Origin: an uncultured Porphyromonadaceae bacterium
Lineage (GTDB): Bacteria > Bacteroidota > Bacteroidia > Bacteroidales > Muribaculaceae
Direction: 5' to 3'
Assembly (NCBI GenBank): GCA_947166165.1
Contig: CAMVDK010000071.1
Location: 1 to 12,581, forward strand
DNA length: 12,581 nucleotides
Numbering within the stretch: position 1 is the first letter of the stretch; each line of letters starts with the position of its first letter. The position numbers and the translations under genes were made by a program. Positions 1-12,581 of the stretch are shown one piece after another. The notes below the pieces were generated by a model, which was not told where the DNA came from, ran no database searches, and saw only the letters and a program-made list of their open reading frames with translations.

Positions 1-51
1 AGCACTTCCTTGGTAAGGAAGAGGTCGCGGGTTCAAATCCCGCCATCGGCT
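1..51 (+). tRNA. tRNA-Thr (anticodon GGT), 5' part cut off by the window edge
   Basis: This is the 3' part of a threonine tRNA reading ACC/ACU codons. The window begins in the 3' strand of the D stem. The anticodon stem is complete (5-9 with 17-21) and its seven-base loop TTGGTAA carries GGT at 12-14. The T arm pairs 27-31 with 39-43 around TTCAAAT, and the acceptor strand CATCGGC (44-50) is followed by discriminator T51. The next bases are CAA, so CCA is not encoded and must be added by tRNA nucleotidyltransferase. About 21 bases of the 5' end lie outside. It precedes tuf by 122 bases in the same direction. E. coli likewise has thrT (Thr-GGU) just upstream of tufB, so co-transcription is likely here, but I see no promoter or terminator that settles it. 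Confidence 0.95.
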
Positions 52-68
52 CAAGGACATATTACTCG

Positions 69-143
69 CTTCGCCTCACTTCAGATAGCGAAAGATATCA
101 AGGGGGGCGAAGACTAATATGCAACAATGCGATGTAAACATCG
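69..143 (+). other. structured RNA leader between tRNA-Thr and tuf
   Basis: Bases 69-77 (CTTCGCCTC) can pair with 104-112 (GGGGGCGAAG region) as a 9-bp stem with one G-U pair. A shorter alternative, 66-70 (TCGCT) with 87-91 (AGCGA), uses some of the same bases, so the two stems exclude each other. A separate small hairpin, CGATG-TAAA-CATCG, lies at 130-143. No T-run follows either stem, so neither is a classical terminator. The 30 bases before tuf are A/T-rich and unstructured. The element could help release the tRNA from a shared transcript or control tuf expression. Only base pairing is seen; a function is inferred and unproven. Confidence 0.35.
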
Positions 144-173
144 AGAGTTAATCATAAATTTAAATACTTAGTT

Positions 174-1364
174 ATGGCAAAAGAAAAATTCGAAAGAACT
201 AAACCGCATGTGAACATCGGTACGATTGGTCACGTCGACCACGGCAAGACGACCCTGACCGCCGCCATCACCACCGTGCTGGCCCAGGCTGGTCTGTCGG
301 AGGTTCGTTCGTTCGACTCGATTGACAACGCCCCTGAGGAGAAGGAGCGCGGTATCACCATCAACACTGCCCACGTGGAGTATGAGACGGCCAACCGTCA
401 CTATGCTCACGTCGACTGCCCGGGCCACGCCGACTATGTGAAGAACATGGTTACCGGTGCTGCCCAGATGGACGGTGCTATTGTTGTGGTTGCCGCTACC
501 GACGGTGTGATGCCCCAGACCCGCGAGCACATCCTGCTCGCCCGTCAGGTGAACGTGCCCCGTCTGGTGATTTTCCTGAACAAGTGCGACTCTCCCGATG
601 TTGACGAGGAGATGATCGAGCTGGTCGAGATGGACGTGCGCGAGCTCCTGAACGAGTATGAGTTCGACGGCGACAATACCCCCGTGATCAAGGGTTCGGC
701 CCTTGGCGCTCTGAACGGCGACCCGAAGTGGGTGCCCTGCGTGATGGAGCTGATGGAGGCTGTCGACACTTGGATTCCCCTGCCCCCGCGCGATGTGGAC
801 AAGCCCTTCCTCATGCCTATCGAGGACGTGTTCACCATCACCGGTCGCGGCACCGTGGCCACGGGCCGTATCGAGACGGGTGTCATCAAGGTTGGCGACG
901 AGGTTCAGATCATGGGTCTGGGCGCCGAGATGAAGTCGGTGGTCACCGGTGTGGAGATGTTCCGCAAGATCCTGGATCAGGGCGAGGCCGGCGACAACGT
1001 GGGTCTGCTGCTCCGCGGTATCGACTACAAGACCATCAAGCGCGGTATGGTGATCTGCCATCCGGGCATGGTGAAGCCTCACGACCACTTCCGCGCATCG
1101 ATCTATGTGCTGAAGAAAGAGGAGGGTGGCCGTCACACTCCGTTCCACAACCACTACCGTCCGCAGTTCTACATCCGCACGCTCGACGTGACTGGCGAGA
1201 TCATGCTGCCCGAGGGCGTGGAGATGGTGATGCCCGGCGACAACGTCGAGATCGATGTCAAGCTCATCACGCCGGTGGCTTGCAGCGAGGGTCTTCGCTT
1301 CGCTATCCGTGAGGGCGGCCGCACCGTGGGTTCGGGCCAGATCACTGCCATTCTTGACGACTAA
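174..1364 (+). CDS. tuf: elongation factor Tu
   Basis: This 396-residue GTPase delivers aminoacyl-tRNA to the ribosomal A site. All G motifs are present: P-loop GHVDHGKT (19-26), switch I RGITINT (59-65), DCPGH with the catalytic His85 (81-85), NKCD (136-139) and SAL (175-177). Domains 2 and 3 follow, with domain 2 near GRGTVATGRIETG and domain 3 containing GGRHTPF, YRPQFY and the C-terminal FAIREGGRTVG. The length is normal for the family. Residues where changes give kirromycin resistance in E. coli (Gln124, the first Gly of EGGRHT, Gln329, Ala375) keep the wild-type residue. The start at 174 is the family start (MAKEKFERTKPH) and is preceded by an A/T-rich leader with no Shine-Dalgarno sequence. 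The first codons are A-rich, then usage turns GC-rich. Codon choice fits a highly expressed gene. tRNA-Thr lies upstream and tRNA-Trp and secE downstream. Confidence 0.98.
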   Translation: MAKEKFERTKPHVNIGTIGHVDHGKTTLTAAITTVLAQAGLSEVRSFDSIDNAPEEKERGITINTAHVEYETANRHYAHVDCPGHADYVKNMVTGAAQMDGAIVVVAATDGVMPQTREHILLARQVNVPRLVIFLNKCDSPDVDEEMIELVEMDVRELLNEYEFDGDNTPVIKGSALGALNGDPKWVPCVMELMEAVDTWIPLPPRDVDKPFLMPIEDVFTITGRGTVATGRIETGVIKVGDEVQIMGLGAEMKSVVTGVEMFRKILDQGEAGDNVGLLLRGIDYKTIKRGMVICHPGMVKPHDHFRASIYVLKKEEGGRHTPFHNHYRPQFYIRTLDVTGEIMLPEGVEMVMPGDNVEIDVKLITPVACSEGLRFAIREGGRTVGSGQITAILDD

Positions 1365-1402
1365 TCAAGAGGTTCAGGATTTTTCCTACAGATAACAGCA
1401 AC

Positions 1403-1455
1403 GACAGCCGGCCGGGGCGCTAGAGCCCCGAAGGGCAGAGGCACGGCCGGCTGTC
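1403..1455 (+). other. long GC-rich hairpin between tuf and tRNA-Trp
   Basis: Bases 1403-1414 (GACAGCCGGCCG) are perfectly complementary to 1444-1455 (CGGCCGGCTGTC), a 12-bp stem. Its loop holds a second small stem, GGGC at 1415-1418 with GCCC at 1425-1428. No T-run follows: the 3' arm ends only six bases before the first base of tRNA-Trp. A Rho-independent terminator is therefore unlikely. More plausible roles are stabilising the 3' end of the tuf mRNA or separating tuf mRNA from the tRNA by RNA processing. The pairing is clear; the role is inference. Confidence 0.55.
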
Positions 1456-1461
1456 ATTGAT

Positions 1462-1534
1462 ACGGGAATAGCTCAGTTGGTAGAGCGACGGTCTCCAAAA
1501 CCGTAGGTCGTGAGTTCGAGTCTTACTTCCCGTG
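1462..1534 (+). tRNA. tRNA-Trp (anticodon CCA)
   Basis: This is a complete 73-base tryptophan tRNA. The acceptor stem pairs ACGGGAA (1462-1468) with TTCCCGT (1527-1533), with discriminator G1534. The D stem is GCTC (1471-1474) with GAGC (1483-1486). The anticodon stem is ACGGT (1488-1492) with ACCGT (1500-1504), and its loop CTCCAAA has CCA at 1495-1497. The T arm is 1510-1514 with 1522-1526 and includes one G-U pair. The bases after the discriminator are CAA, so CCA is added after transcription. It sits between tuf and secE, 16 bases before the secE start, and must be excised from any transcript that spans both genes. tRNA-Trp next to secE is a recurrent arrangement in bacteria. Confidence 0.98.
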
Positions 1535-1550
1535 CAAGACAATAAGCGAG

Positions 1551-1760
1551 ATGAAGAAATTTTTTAATAACGTACTTAAGGATATCCAGGAGTCTTACAA
1601 CGAACTCGTTCACAAGGTCTCCTGGCCAACAGCGAGCGAGCTGGCCAACAGCACAGTCATCGTTATGGTTGCTTCCATCATACTGGCGGTTGTGATTTGG
1701 CTGATCGACTTGGGTCTGAATGAGATCATGCACTTGATCTACAACATCCCCACGGCCTGA
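1551..1760 (+). CDS. secE: preprotein translocase subunit SecE
   Basis: This 69-residue membrane protein is the essential clamp subunit of the SecYEG channel. An amphipathic cytosolic helix (about residues 3-20) is followed by the family signature KVSWPT (22-27), and then one hydrophobic transmembrane segment from about Thr35 to Leu54. This is the single-span form found in most bacteria, shorter than the three-span SecE of E. coli. The start at 1551 is the only sensible ATG, directly before the amphipathic helix and 16 bases after tRNA-Trp. GCGAG lies immediately before the ATG, but its spacing is wrong for a Shine-Dalgarno sequence. nusG follows after a 125-base structured spacer. The secE-nusG pairing is one of the most conserved in bacteria. 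Confidence 0.96.
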   Translation: MKKFFNNVLKDIQESYNELVHKVSWPTASELANSTVIVMVASIILAVVIWLIDLGLNEIMHLIYNIPTA

Positions 1761-1782
1761 GTGCTGTGAGGAAGCGGAGGCG

Positions 1783-1838
1783 AGGCGTGGATGCCGGCAA
1801 GGCACAGCGATGTGCGTAGCGGCGCCCGCGGCATGCCT
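1783..1838 (+). other. structured secE-nusG spacer
   Basis: The 125-base gap between secE and nusG contains nested inverted repeats. AGGC (1783-1786) pairs with GCCT (1835-1838). After a four-base bulge, ATGCCG (1791-1796) pairs with CGGCAT (1829-1834). Inside lies GCACA-GCGA-TGTGC (1802-1815), a perfect 5-bp hairpin with a GNRA tetraloop. No T-run follows, and the 45 bases before nusG are A/T-rich. The gap codes for nothing recognisable. It may be an RNA processing or mRNA-stability element; I cannot match it to a known family. Confidence 0.45.
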
Positions 1839-1885
1839 GTGTGAGGTCAAGGTTTCATTTTAGTAACTTTCAATGTTTTGAATCG

Positions 1886-2449
1886 ATGGCTGAAGGAAAC
1901 AAGAAATGGTACGTGCTGCGTGCCATCTCAGGAAAAGAGATGAAGGTGAAGGAGACGTTGGACGCCGCGTGCAAGAACAACGCAATCCTGAAGTCCTGCA
2001 TTTCGAAAGTTCTGGTTCCTACAGAGACGGTCCTCACCACCCGTGGCGGGAAGAAGGTGCCGAAAGAGCGCGTTCTTCTGTCGGGCTACGTGTTTGTGGA
2101 GGCTGAGCTTCGTGGCGACATTGAGAGCTTCCTGCAGAACACCTCGAATGTGATTGACTTCGTGCGTTCGCGCGACGGCCAGAAGCGGCCGGAGCCGGCG
2201 AGCGAGGCCGAGATGGAGCGCATGCTGCGCAAGGCGGAAGACGAATCGGAGCAGCTTGCCGAGGCCGGCGAGAACGACTACTTGGTCGGCGAGTCGGTGA
2301 AGGTGAACTTTGGTCCCTTCAGTGGTTTCGTTGGTGAAATCCACGAGGTGAACCGTGAGCGCCATGAGTTGACCGTGATTGTGAAGGTGTTCGGTCGTGA
2401 GACGCCGCTCAAGTTGGACAATTCTCAAGTAGAGCGTGCTGGAGAGTGA
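1886..2449 (+). CDS. nusG: transcription termination/antitermination factor NusG
   Basis: This 187-residue protein binds the RNA polymerase clamp, modulates pausing and links polymerase to Rho or the ribosome. The N-terminal NGN domain begins at KKWYVLRAISGKE (about residue 6) and includes the core strand LLSGYVFVEAEL. A charged linker of about 35 residues (Glu/Arg/Ala-rich, about 98-132) leads to a KOW domain from about residue 134 to the end, containing GPFSGFVGEI and the usual ending in which Val precedes Glu/Arg. I chose the ATG at 1886 (MAEGNKKWYV). An in-frame GTG at 1841 would add 15 residues (MRSRFHFSNF...) that do not resemble a NusG start and come from the A/T-rich leader. Its polymerase partners RpoB and RpoC are encoded downstream in the same cluster. 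Confidence 0.96.
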   Translation: MAEGNKKWYVLRAISGKEMKVKETLDAACKNNAILKSCISKVLVPTETVLTTRGGKKVPKERVLLSGYVFVEAELRGDIESFLQNTSNVIDFVRSRDGQKRPEPASEAEMERMLRKAEDESEQLAEAGENDYLVGESVKVNFGPFSGFVGEIHEVNRERHELTVIVKVFGRETPLKLDNSQVERAGE

Positions 2450-2470
2450 CGGTTTCCGTTACAAAACCGT
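2449..2470 (+). other. small hairpin in the nusG-rplK gap
   Basis: ACGGTTT (2449-2455) can pair with AAACCGT (2464-2470), a 7-bp stem with an eight-base loop, starting on the last base of the nusG stop codon. The rest of the 70-base gap ends in an A-rich stretch directly before rplK. In E. coli, ribosomal protein L1 represses the rplKA transcript by binding a leader upstream of rplK, so this gap is where such a site would be expected. I see no clear copy of the known L1 target, so I assign only the structure. Confidence 0.3.
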
Positions 2471-2519
2471 TGCCGTCCACGTGCGCGAGAGTAATCAATA
2501 AATAAAAAAAGCAAGAACA

Positions 2520-2963
2520 ATGGCTAAAGAAATTGCTGGACAGATCAAATTGCAGATTAAAGGCGGAGCAGCAAACCCTTCGCCCCCTGTGGGTCCCGCG
2601 CTGGGTTCCAAGGGTATCAACATCATGGAGTTTTGCAAGCAATTCAATGCCCGAACCCAAGCCAGTGCCGGCAAGGTGCTCCCTGTGGTGATCACCTATT
2701 ATGCCGACAAGAGTTTTGACTTCATCGTCAAGACGTCGCCCGTGCCCGTGCAGCTGATCGACGCTGCGAAGGTGAAGGGTGGCAGTGGCGAGCCGAACCG
2801 CAAGAAGGTGGCTTCGGTGACTTGGGACCAGGTCAAGGCGATTGCAGAAGACAAGATGCCTGATTTGAACTGTTTCACACTAGCCTCGGCTATGCGCATG
2901 GTGGCCGGAACAGCAAGAAGTATGGGTATCACTGTAAAGGGCGAATTCCCCGAAAACATTTAA
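2520..2963 (+). CDS. rplK: 50S ribosomal protein L11
   Basis: This 147-residue protein forms the base of the GTPase-associated stalk together with 23S rRNA helices 43/44. The N-terminal domain carries the family signature with NPSPPVGPALGSKGINIMEF (19-38), including the proline stretch at 22-26 that borders the thiostrepton site. The C-terminal rRNA-binding domain follows, with SFDFIVKTSPVP, and near the end TARSMGITV. Length is normal. The ATG at 2520 matches the family start (MAKEIAGQIKLQIKGG). Its leader is an A-rich run with no Shine-Dalgarno sequence. rplA follows after 12 bases, so the two are almost certainly co-transcribed and co-translated. Confidence 0.98.
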   Translation: MAKEIAGQIKLQIKGGAANPSPPVGPALGSKGINIMEFCKQFNARTQASAGKVLPVVITYYADKSFDFIVKTSPVPVQLIDAAKVKGGSGEPNRKKVASVTWDQVKAIAEDKMPDLNCFTLASAMRMVAGTARSMGITVKGEFPENI

Positions 2964-2975
2964 TCTTCAATTATT

Positions 2976-3671
2976 ATGGGTAAACTAACAAAAAATCAAA
3001 AGATAGCCGCCGAGAAGATTGAAGCTGGGAAGGTTTACACTCTTGGGGAAGCTGCAGCACTGCTGAAAGAGATCACTTTCACGAAGTTTGACGCTTCTGC
3101 AGATATAGACGTGCGTCTTGGTGTTGACCCCCGCAAGGCCAACCAGATGGTGCGTGGCGTGGTGTCGCTGCCTCACGGCACTGGCAAGCAAGTGCGTGTG
3201 CTGGTGCTGTGCACCGCCGACGCCGAAGCCGCCGCCAAGGAGGCCGGTGCCGACTATGTCGGTCTGGACGAGTACATCGAGAAGATCAAGGGTGGTTGGA
3301 CTGATGTAGACGTGATCATCACCCAGCCCCAGATCATGGGCAAAATCGGTCCTCTGGGACGCGTGCTCGGCCCCCGCGGCCTGATGCCGAACCCCAAGAG
3401 CGGCACCGTGACCCCCGATGTGGCCAAGGCTGTGAAAGAAGTGAAACAAGGTAAAATCGACTTTAAGGTTGACAAGGGTGGCATCGTCCACACTTCGATT
3501 GGCAAGGTGTCGTTCACTCCCGAGATGATCCGCGAGAACGCGCAGGCGTTCATCCAGACGCTCATCAAGCTGAAACCCGCCGCTGCCAAGGGCACTTACA
3601 TCAAGAGCATTTATCTTTCGAGTACAATGAGCAAGGGTATCAAGGTGGATACCAAGTCGATTGAAGCTTAA
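2976..3671 (+). CDS. rplA: 50S ribosomal protein L1
   Basis: This 231-residue protein forms the mobile L1 stalk, which contacts the E-site tRNA; in many bacteria it also acts as translational repressor of its own operon. The family core is clear: GPLGRVLGPRGLMPNPKSGT (about 124-143), followed by VKQGKIDFKVDKGGIVHTSIGKVSF-type sequence and the C-terminal KGTYIKSIYLSSTMSKGI. Two-domain organisation and length are as usual. The start at 2976 fits the family (MGKLTKNQKIAAEKI) and has A/T-rich sequence upstream, with no Shine-Dalgarno sequence. It sits 12 bases after rplK and 23 bases before rplJ. Whether L1 autoregulates here cannot be read from the sequence. Confidence 0.98.
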   Translation: MGKLTKNQKIAAEKIEAGKVYTLGEAAALLKEITFTKFDASADIDVRLGVDPRKANQMVRGVVSLPHGTGKQVRVLVLCTADAEAAAKEAGADYVGLDEYIEKIKGGWTDVDVIITQPQIMGKIGPLGRVLGPRGLMPNPKSGTVTPDVAKAVKEVKQGKIDFKVDKGGIVHTSIGKVSFTPEMIRENAQAFIQTLIKLKPAAAKGTYIKSIYLSSTMSKGIKVDTKSIEA

Positions 3672-3694
3672 ACCCTTTTAAACGAAACGCGAAA

Positions 3695-4219
3695 ATGAGA
3701 AAGGAAGATAAAGGTTTATTGATTGAAAAAATCAAGGAAACGATCAAGGAATACAGTGCCATCTACCTGGCCGAGACCACTTCGCTGAACGCCGAGCGCA
3801 CCACCAACCTGCGCCGTGCCGCCTTCAAGGCCGGTGTGAAGATGATGGTGGTGAAGAACACCCTGCTCAAGAAGGCTCTCGAGCAGTCGGATGTCGACTA
3901 CTCGGGCCTCTATGGCGCGCTTGCCGGCTCGACCACGCTGCTGCTGAGCAACACCGGCAACGCTCCCGCCAAGCTGATCAAGGGCTTCCGCGAGAAGAAA
4001 GAGACCATCCCCGCCTTCAAGGCCGCCTATGTTGAGGAGACCGTGTTCGTGGGCGAGGAGCACCTCGACGCTCTGGTGGCGCTCAAGAGCAAGAACGAAC
4101 TCATTGCCGACGTCGTGGCTCTGCTCCAGTCGCCTGCAAAGAACGTCATCTCGGCTCTGCAGAGTGGTGGCAACAAGCTCCACGGCGTGCTTGAGACATT
4201 ATCGAAAAAAGAAGACTAA
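3695..4219 (+). CDS. rplJ: 50S ribosomal protein L10
   Basis: This 174-residue protein anchors the L7/L12 dimers to the ribosome. The N-terminal rRNA-binding domain shows the family pattern, with TNLRRAAFKAGVKMMVVKNT (about 36-55) and the L-KKALE segment after it. The C-terminal part (about 135-174) ends in a Lys/Glu-rich helix of the kind that binds L7/L12 N-terminal dimers. Length is normal. The ATG at 3695 is preceded by AAACGCGAAA, with no Shine-Dalgarno sequence. Only 23 bases separate it from rplA, too few to hold the long L10(L12)4-binding leader known from E. coli, so any such site would have to lie within rplA. rplL follows after 41 A/T-rich bases. Confidence 0.97.
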   Translation: MRKEDKGLLIEKIKETIKEYSAIYLAETTSLNAERTTNLRRAAFKAGVKMMVVKNTLLKKALEQSDVDYSGLYGALAGSTTLLLSNTGNAPAKLIKGFREKKETIPAFKAAYVEETVFVGEEHLDALVALKSKNELIADVVALLQSPAKNVISALQSGGNKLHGVLETLSKKED

Positions 4220-4260
4220 TTTTATCAACAAGAACAATCACAATTTAATTTTAGAATAAA

Positions 4261-4638
4261 ATGGCAGATTTGAAAGCTTTTGCAGAACAGTTGGTTAACC
4301 TGACAGTGAAGGAAGTTAACGAGCTCGCTCAAATTTTGAAGGATGAATATGGTATCGAACCCGCCGCTGCAGCTGTCGCAGTTGCCGCTGGTCCCGCCGC
4401 TGGTGGTGCCGCCGCCGAGGAGGAGAAGACGTCGTTCGATGTGGTCCTGAAGGCCGCCGGCGCTCAGAAGCTCCAGGTGATCAAGAAGGTGAAGGAACTC
4501 GCTGGTCTGGGCCTGAAGGAGGCCAAGGACCTGGTCGACAACGCTCCCAGCACCATCAAGGAAGGTCTGGCAAAGGCCGAGGCTGAGGGTCTCAAGAGCG
4601 AACTTGAGGGTCTCGGTGCCGAAGTGGAACTGAAATAA
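4261..4638 (+). CDS. rplL: 50S ribosomal protein L7/L12
   Basis: This 125-residue acidic stalk protein is present in several copies per ribosome and recruits and activates EF-Tu, EF-G and other translational GTPases. An N-terminal dimerisation helix pair (about 1-32; QLVNLTVKEVNELAQILKDE) is followed by a flexible Ala/Gly-rich hinge (about 34-52). The globular C-terminal domain comprises about 53-125 and contains KTSFDVVLK, KLQVIKKVKE, the GLGLKEAKDLVD factor-binding surface and AKAEAEGLKSELEGLGAEVELK-type ending. All expected elements are intact. The start at 4261 follows AATAAA, with no Shine-Dalgarno sequence. A terminator-like hairpin begins 26 bases after the stop codon, which probably sets the higher level of this protein relative to rpoBC. 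Confidence 0.98.
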   Translation: MADLKAFAEQLVNLTVKEVNELAQILKDEYGIEPAAAAVAVAAGPAAGGAAAEEEKTSFDVVLKAAGAQKLQVIKKVKELAGLGLKEAKDLVDNAPSTIKEGLAKAEAEGLKSELEGLGAEVELK

Positions 4639-4641
4639 CAC

Positions 4642-4702
4642 CCGCCTGTTTTGACAGGTGGATAGGTTAAGAATCCCCTCAGGGACGATTCTTAACCTTT
4701 TT
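4642..4702 (+). terminator. intrinsic terminator / attenuator between rplL and rpoB
   Basis: GGTTAAGAATC (4665-4675) pairs perfectly over 11 bp with GATTCTTAACC (4687-4697). The stem is capped by an inner CCC-TCA-GGG (4676-4684) and followed immediately by TTTTT (4698-4702). A smaller hairpin, CCTGT-TTTG-ACAGG (4645-4658), stands just before it. This is a textbook Rho-independent terminator placed inside an operon. The E. coli rplL-rpoB gap also holds an attenuator that lets only part of transcription reach rpoBC, so I infer partial termination here. The T-run is short (five), consistent with read-through. Confidence 0.8.
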
Positions 4703-4773
4703 GTGTCAAAAACGGATTTCCGTCGCCCTGAAGAGCGATGATGTTCACGTTCAGACACTTACATCCACGAGTG

Positions 4774-4817
4774 GAGTGCTCGCTCCGGTTTTCCTGTGCC
4801 GGGGCGACACTGCACTC
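4774..4817 (+). other. long hairpin in the rpoB leader
   Basis: GAGTGC (4774-4779) pairs with GCACTC (4812-4817). The stem continues as TCGCTCCGG (4780-4788) with CCGGGGCGA (4799-4807), 9 bp with one G-U pair; four bases (4808-4811) bulge on the 3' side and the loop has ten bases. There is no T-run. It ends 55 bases before the rpoB ATG. The E. coli rplL-rpoB gap has an RNase III site after the attenuator, and this hairpin is in the equivalent place, so it is a plausible processing or stability element. An alternative register (CGAGTG 4768-4773 with CACTCG 4813-4818) is possible. Confidence 0.55.
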
Positions 4818-4872
4818 GATTTCGGCGATTTGAGAGGCTATTACCGTTTGAGTTCACTTAATCCAGTTTTAA

Positions 4873-8679
<3,807 letters not shown>

Positions 8680-8704
8680 TAACTTCTTCGATACCCAACT
8701 CAAT

Positions 8705-12581
<3,877 letters not shown>

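Noticed and set aside
1146..1154. His-Asn-His in EF-Tu (PFHNHYRPQF) as a kirromycin-resistance change
   Set aside because: I first took it for the Gly316 position. Recounting the E. coli protein places Gly316 in EGGRHT, which is conserved here; the HNH variant resembles other Bacteroidota EF-Tu proteins.
1873..1880. ATGTTTTG before nusG as a -7 promoter element
   Set aside because: It lacks the TA pair and lies only five bases before the start codon, leaving no room for a leader.
1841..1885. GTG-initiated 15-residue N-terminal extension of NusG
   Set aside because: The extension has no similarity to NusG proteins as I know them and lies in the A/T-rich leader. ATG 1886 gives the normal family start.
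4842..4850. TACCGTTTG as a Bacteroidota -7 promoter element for rpoB
   Set aside because: The consensus TAnnTTTG has two spacer bases and this has three, and no TTG is correctly placed about 20 bases upstream. I cannot support a promoter here.
4705..4860. A small protein gene in the rplL-rpoB gap (a frame from 4701 runs to 4997)
   Set aside because: The frame overlaps the rpoB start in another phase, its product has no recognisable features, and the stretch is better explained as structured leader RNA.

Overview
The window looks like chromosomal DNA from the phylum Bacteroidota, most likely the order Bacteroidales. I base this on the protein style (for example the EF-Tu segment PFHNHYRPQFY and RpoC TQLTLRTFHVGG), on the absence of Shine-Dalgarno sequences before almost every gene (A/T-rich leaders instead), and on tRNA genes without an encoded CCA. 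Coding DNA is GC-rich, so a GC-rich family such as Muribaculaceae or some Prevotellaceae is possible; that placement is a guess.

Everything runs on the + strand and belongs to the conserved translation/transcription cluster. Layout: 3' part of tRNA-Thr(GGT) (1-51); a short structured leader; tuf (EF-Tu, 174-1364); a GC-rich hairpin; tRNA-Trp(CCA) (1462-1534); secE (1551-1760); a structured spacer; nusG (1886-2449); rplK (2520-2963); rplA (2976-3671); rplJ (3695-4219); rplL (4261-4638); a 234-base spacer with a terminator-like attenuator and a long second hairpin; rpoB (4873-8679); and rpoC (from 8705, running off the right edge at 12581).

The genes work together. Thr and Trp tRNAs and EF-Tu supply decoding. 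L11, L1, L10 and L7/L12 form the ribosomal stalk regions that recruit and activate translational GTPases, including EF-Tu. SecE is a core subunit of the protein-export channel. NusG couples RNA polymerase to elongation control, and RpoB and RpoC form the polymerase active centre. The order tRNA-Thr, tuf, (tRNA-Trp), secE, nusG, rplKAJL, rpoBC is an old bacterial arrangement, also recognisable in E. coli around tufB.

I found no mobile element, CRISPR array, defence system or unknown protein-coding gene, and every protein has its hallmark residues intact. No stretch longer than 300 bases lacks a gene. What the protein genes do not explain is the RNA structure in the spacers, above all the rplL-rpoB leader and the hairpins flanking tRNA-Trp and secE. 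These are the best leads, but they are candidate regulatory or processing elements rather than a demonstrated new system.
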